Assembly (NCBI RefSeq): GCF_009765735.1
Contig: NZ_LMUW01000023.1
Location: forward strand, 45,535 to 109,534
DNA from: Xenophilus sp. L33
Lineage (GTDB): Bacteria; Pseudomonadota; Gammaproteobacteria; Burkholderiales; Burkholderiaceae_C
DNA length: 64,000 nucleotides
Reading direction: 5' to 3'
Both the position numbers and the translations under genes were made by a program. The notes under the pieces are model-generated. The model saw only the letters and a program-made list of their open reading frames with translations, did not search any database and was not told the origin of the DNA. Shown piece by piece: positions 63,596-64,000 of the stretch (within the stretch, counting starts at the first letter, position 1; each line of letters starts with the position of its first letter).

Positions 63596-64000
63596 TCAAC
63601 GTGGCGCGTGCGCGCGGAACTGGCGCGCGCAGAAGGCCCAGATCAGCTTGGTCGCGTCCGGCCCGGCCGCATCCGAGAACAGCATGCTGGCCGCGCCCCC
63701 GCTCCAGGCGTGGCCGAGGCCGGCGATCTCGCACAGCGTGACCAGCGTTCGGCCGTCGCGCCGGTAGTCGGTCAGCCGCATCGGATAGCGCTTGCCGCGC
63801 TGCAGCGGCCGGGTGGCGCCGGGCCGCGCGCCGGTCGCCACCGCCCAGACCATCGCGCTGCTGGCGGCATTGCTGGCCGCGACCACATGGTCGGCGTCGC
63901 CGTGCAGCACCAGCAGGGGCGGCAGCGAGGCGAACATCGCCGCGGCGCCGATCGCCTTGCCGACCGCGGTCGCCGGCATCGGCGGCACGTGCTGGCCGCG
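63596..64000 (-). CDS. PHB-depolymerase-family esterase, C-terminal fragment
   Basis: The last 134 residues of an alpha/beta hydrolase whose start lies beyond the right edge. It contains the acid residue motif LLVLHGDADHVV and the catalytic His in GLGHAWSGG, the pattern of the LpqC/poly(3-hydroxybutyrate) depolymerase esterase family. The family usually cleaves extracellular polyesters or feruloyl esters; substrate is undetermined. It is 19 bp upstream of the lipase gene and probably in the same transcript. Confidence 0.82.
   Translation of the reverse strand, partial: RGQHVPPMPATAVGKAIGAAAMFASLPPLLVLHGDADHVVAASNAASSAMVWAVATGARPGATRPLQRGKRYPMRLTDYRRDGRTLVTLCEIAGLGHAWSGGAASMLFSDAAGPDATKLIWAFCARQFRAHAPR

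Overview
The window is GC-rich, densely packed and free of introns, rRNA, tRNA, insertion sequences and CRISPR arrays. Gene content points to a betaproteobacterium of the Comamonadaceae, most like Variovorax: PuuD-type urate oxidase, a fused UraD-AllC, urtABCDE, a BvgAS-like two-component pair, and many LysR and GntR regulators. The genus is an inference from gene content only.

Purine and ureide catabolism dominates. From 4.8 to 12.7 kb lie puuD, xdhC, uraH, a GntR regulator, puuE, uraD-allC and an unassigned M20 hydrolase, which together take urate to allantoate and beyond. From 16.6 to 20.5 kb lie an NCS1 permease, an allantoin/hydantoin racemase-like gene and an NCS2 urate/xanthine-type permease. 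Glyoxylate from ureides can be recycled by gcl-hyi-glxR (34.4-38.0 kb) and the glycerate kinase beside puuD (3.3-4.7 kb), with maeB (38-40.4 kb) next to them. A guanine-deaminase-like gene (43.7 kb), an orphan ureD (51.8 kb) and the urea transporter urtABCDE (56.9-62.6 kb) fit the same nitrogen-scavenging theme. A TGTATACA palindrome occurs upstream of puuD, in the uraH/gntR divergent region and upstream of the NCS2 permease, so the GntR protein at 8.0 kb probably controls these three.

Other blocks: 0.4-3.3 kb, a PAP2-ACP-ketosynthase-lipoprotein cassette; 13.3-16.1 kb, a BvgAS-like phosphorelay; 22.3-25.2 kb, a second hybrid kinase with an OmpR-type regulator; 26-29 kb, dctA with its own GntR and an AI-2E-type permease; 29-34 kb, an FtsI-like transpeptidase, an MFS transporter and two LysR regulators; 42-43.5 kb, OsmC and Rieske oxygenase; 44.3-48.9 kb, a four-gene operon of two SDRs, a saccharopine-dehydrogenase-like protein and an acyl-CoA synthetase, followed by a MalT-like regulator; 54-56.8 kb, an exported beta-propeller fused to an amicyanin-like copper domain, divergent from an ECF sigma/anti-sigma pair; 62.7-64 kb, two esterases.

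The most interesting items are the M20 protein that lacks two expected metal ligands and sits at a gap in the ureide pathway, the propeller-amicyanin fusion, the shared GntR operator set, and the ACP/ketosynthase/PAP2 cassette.
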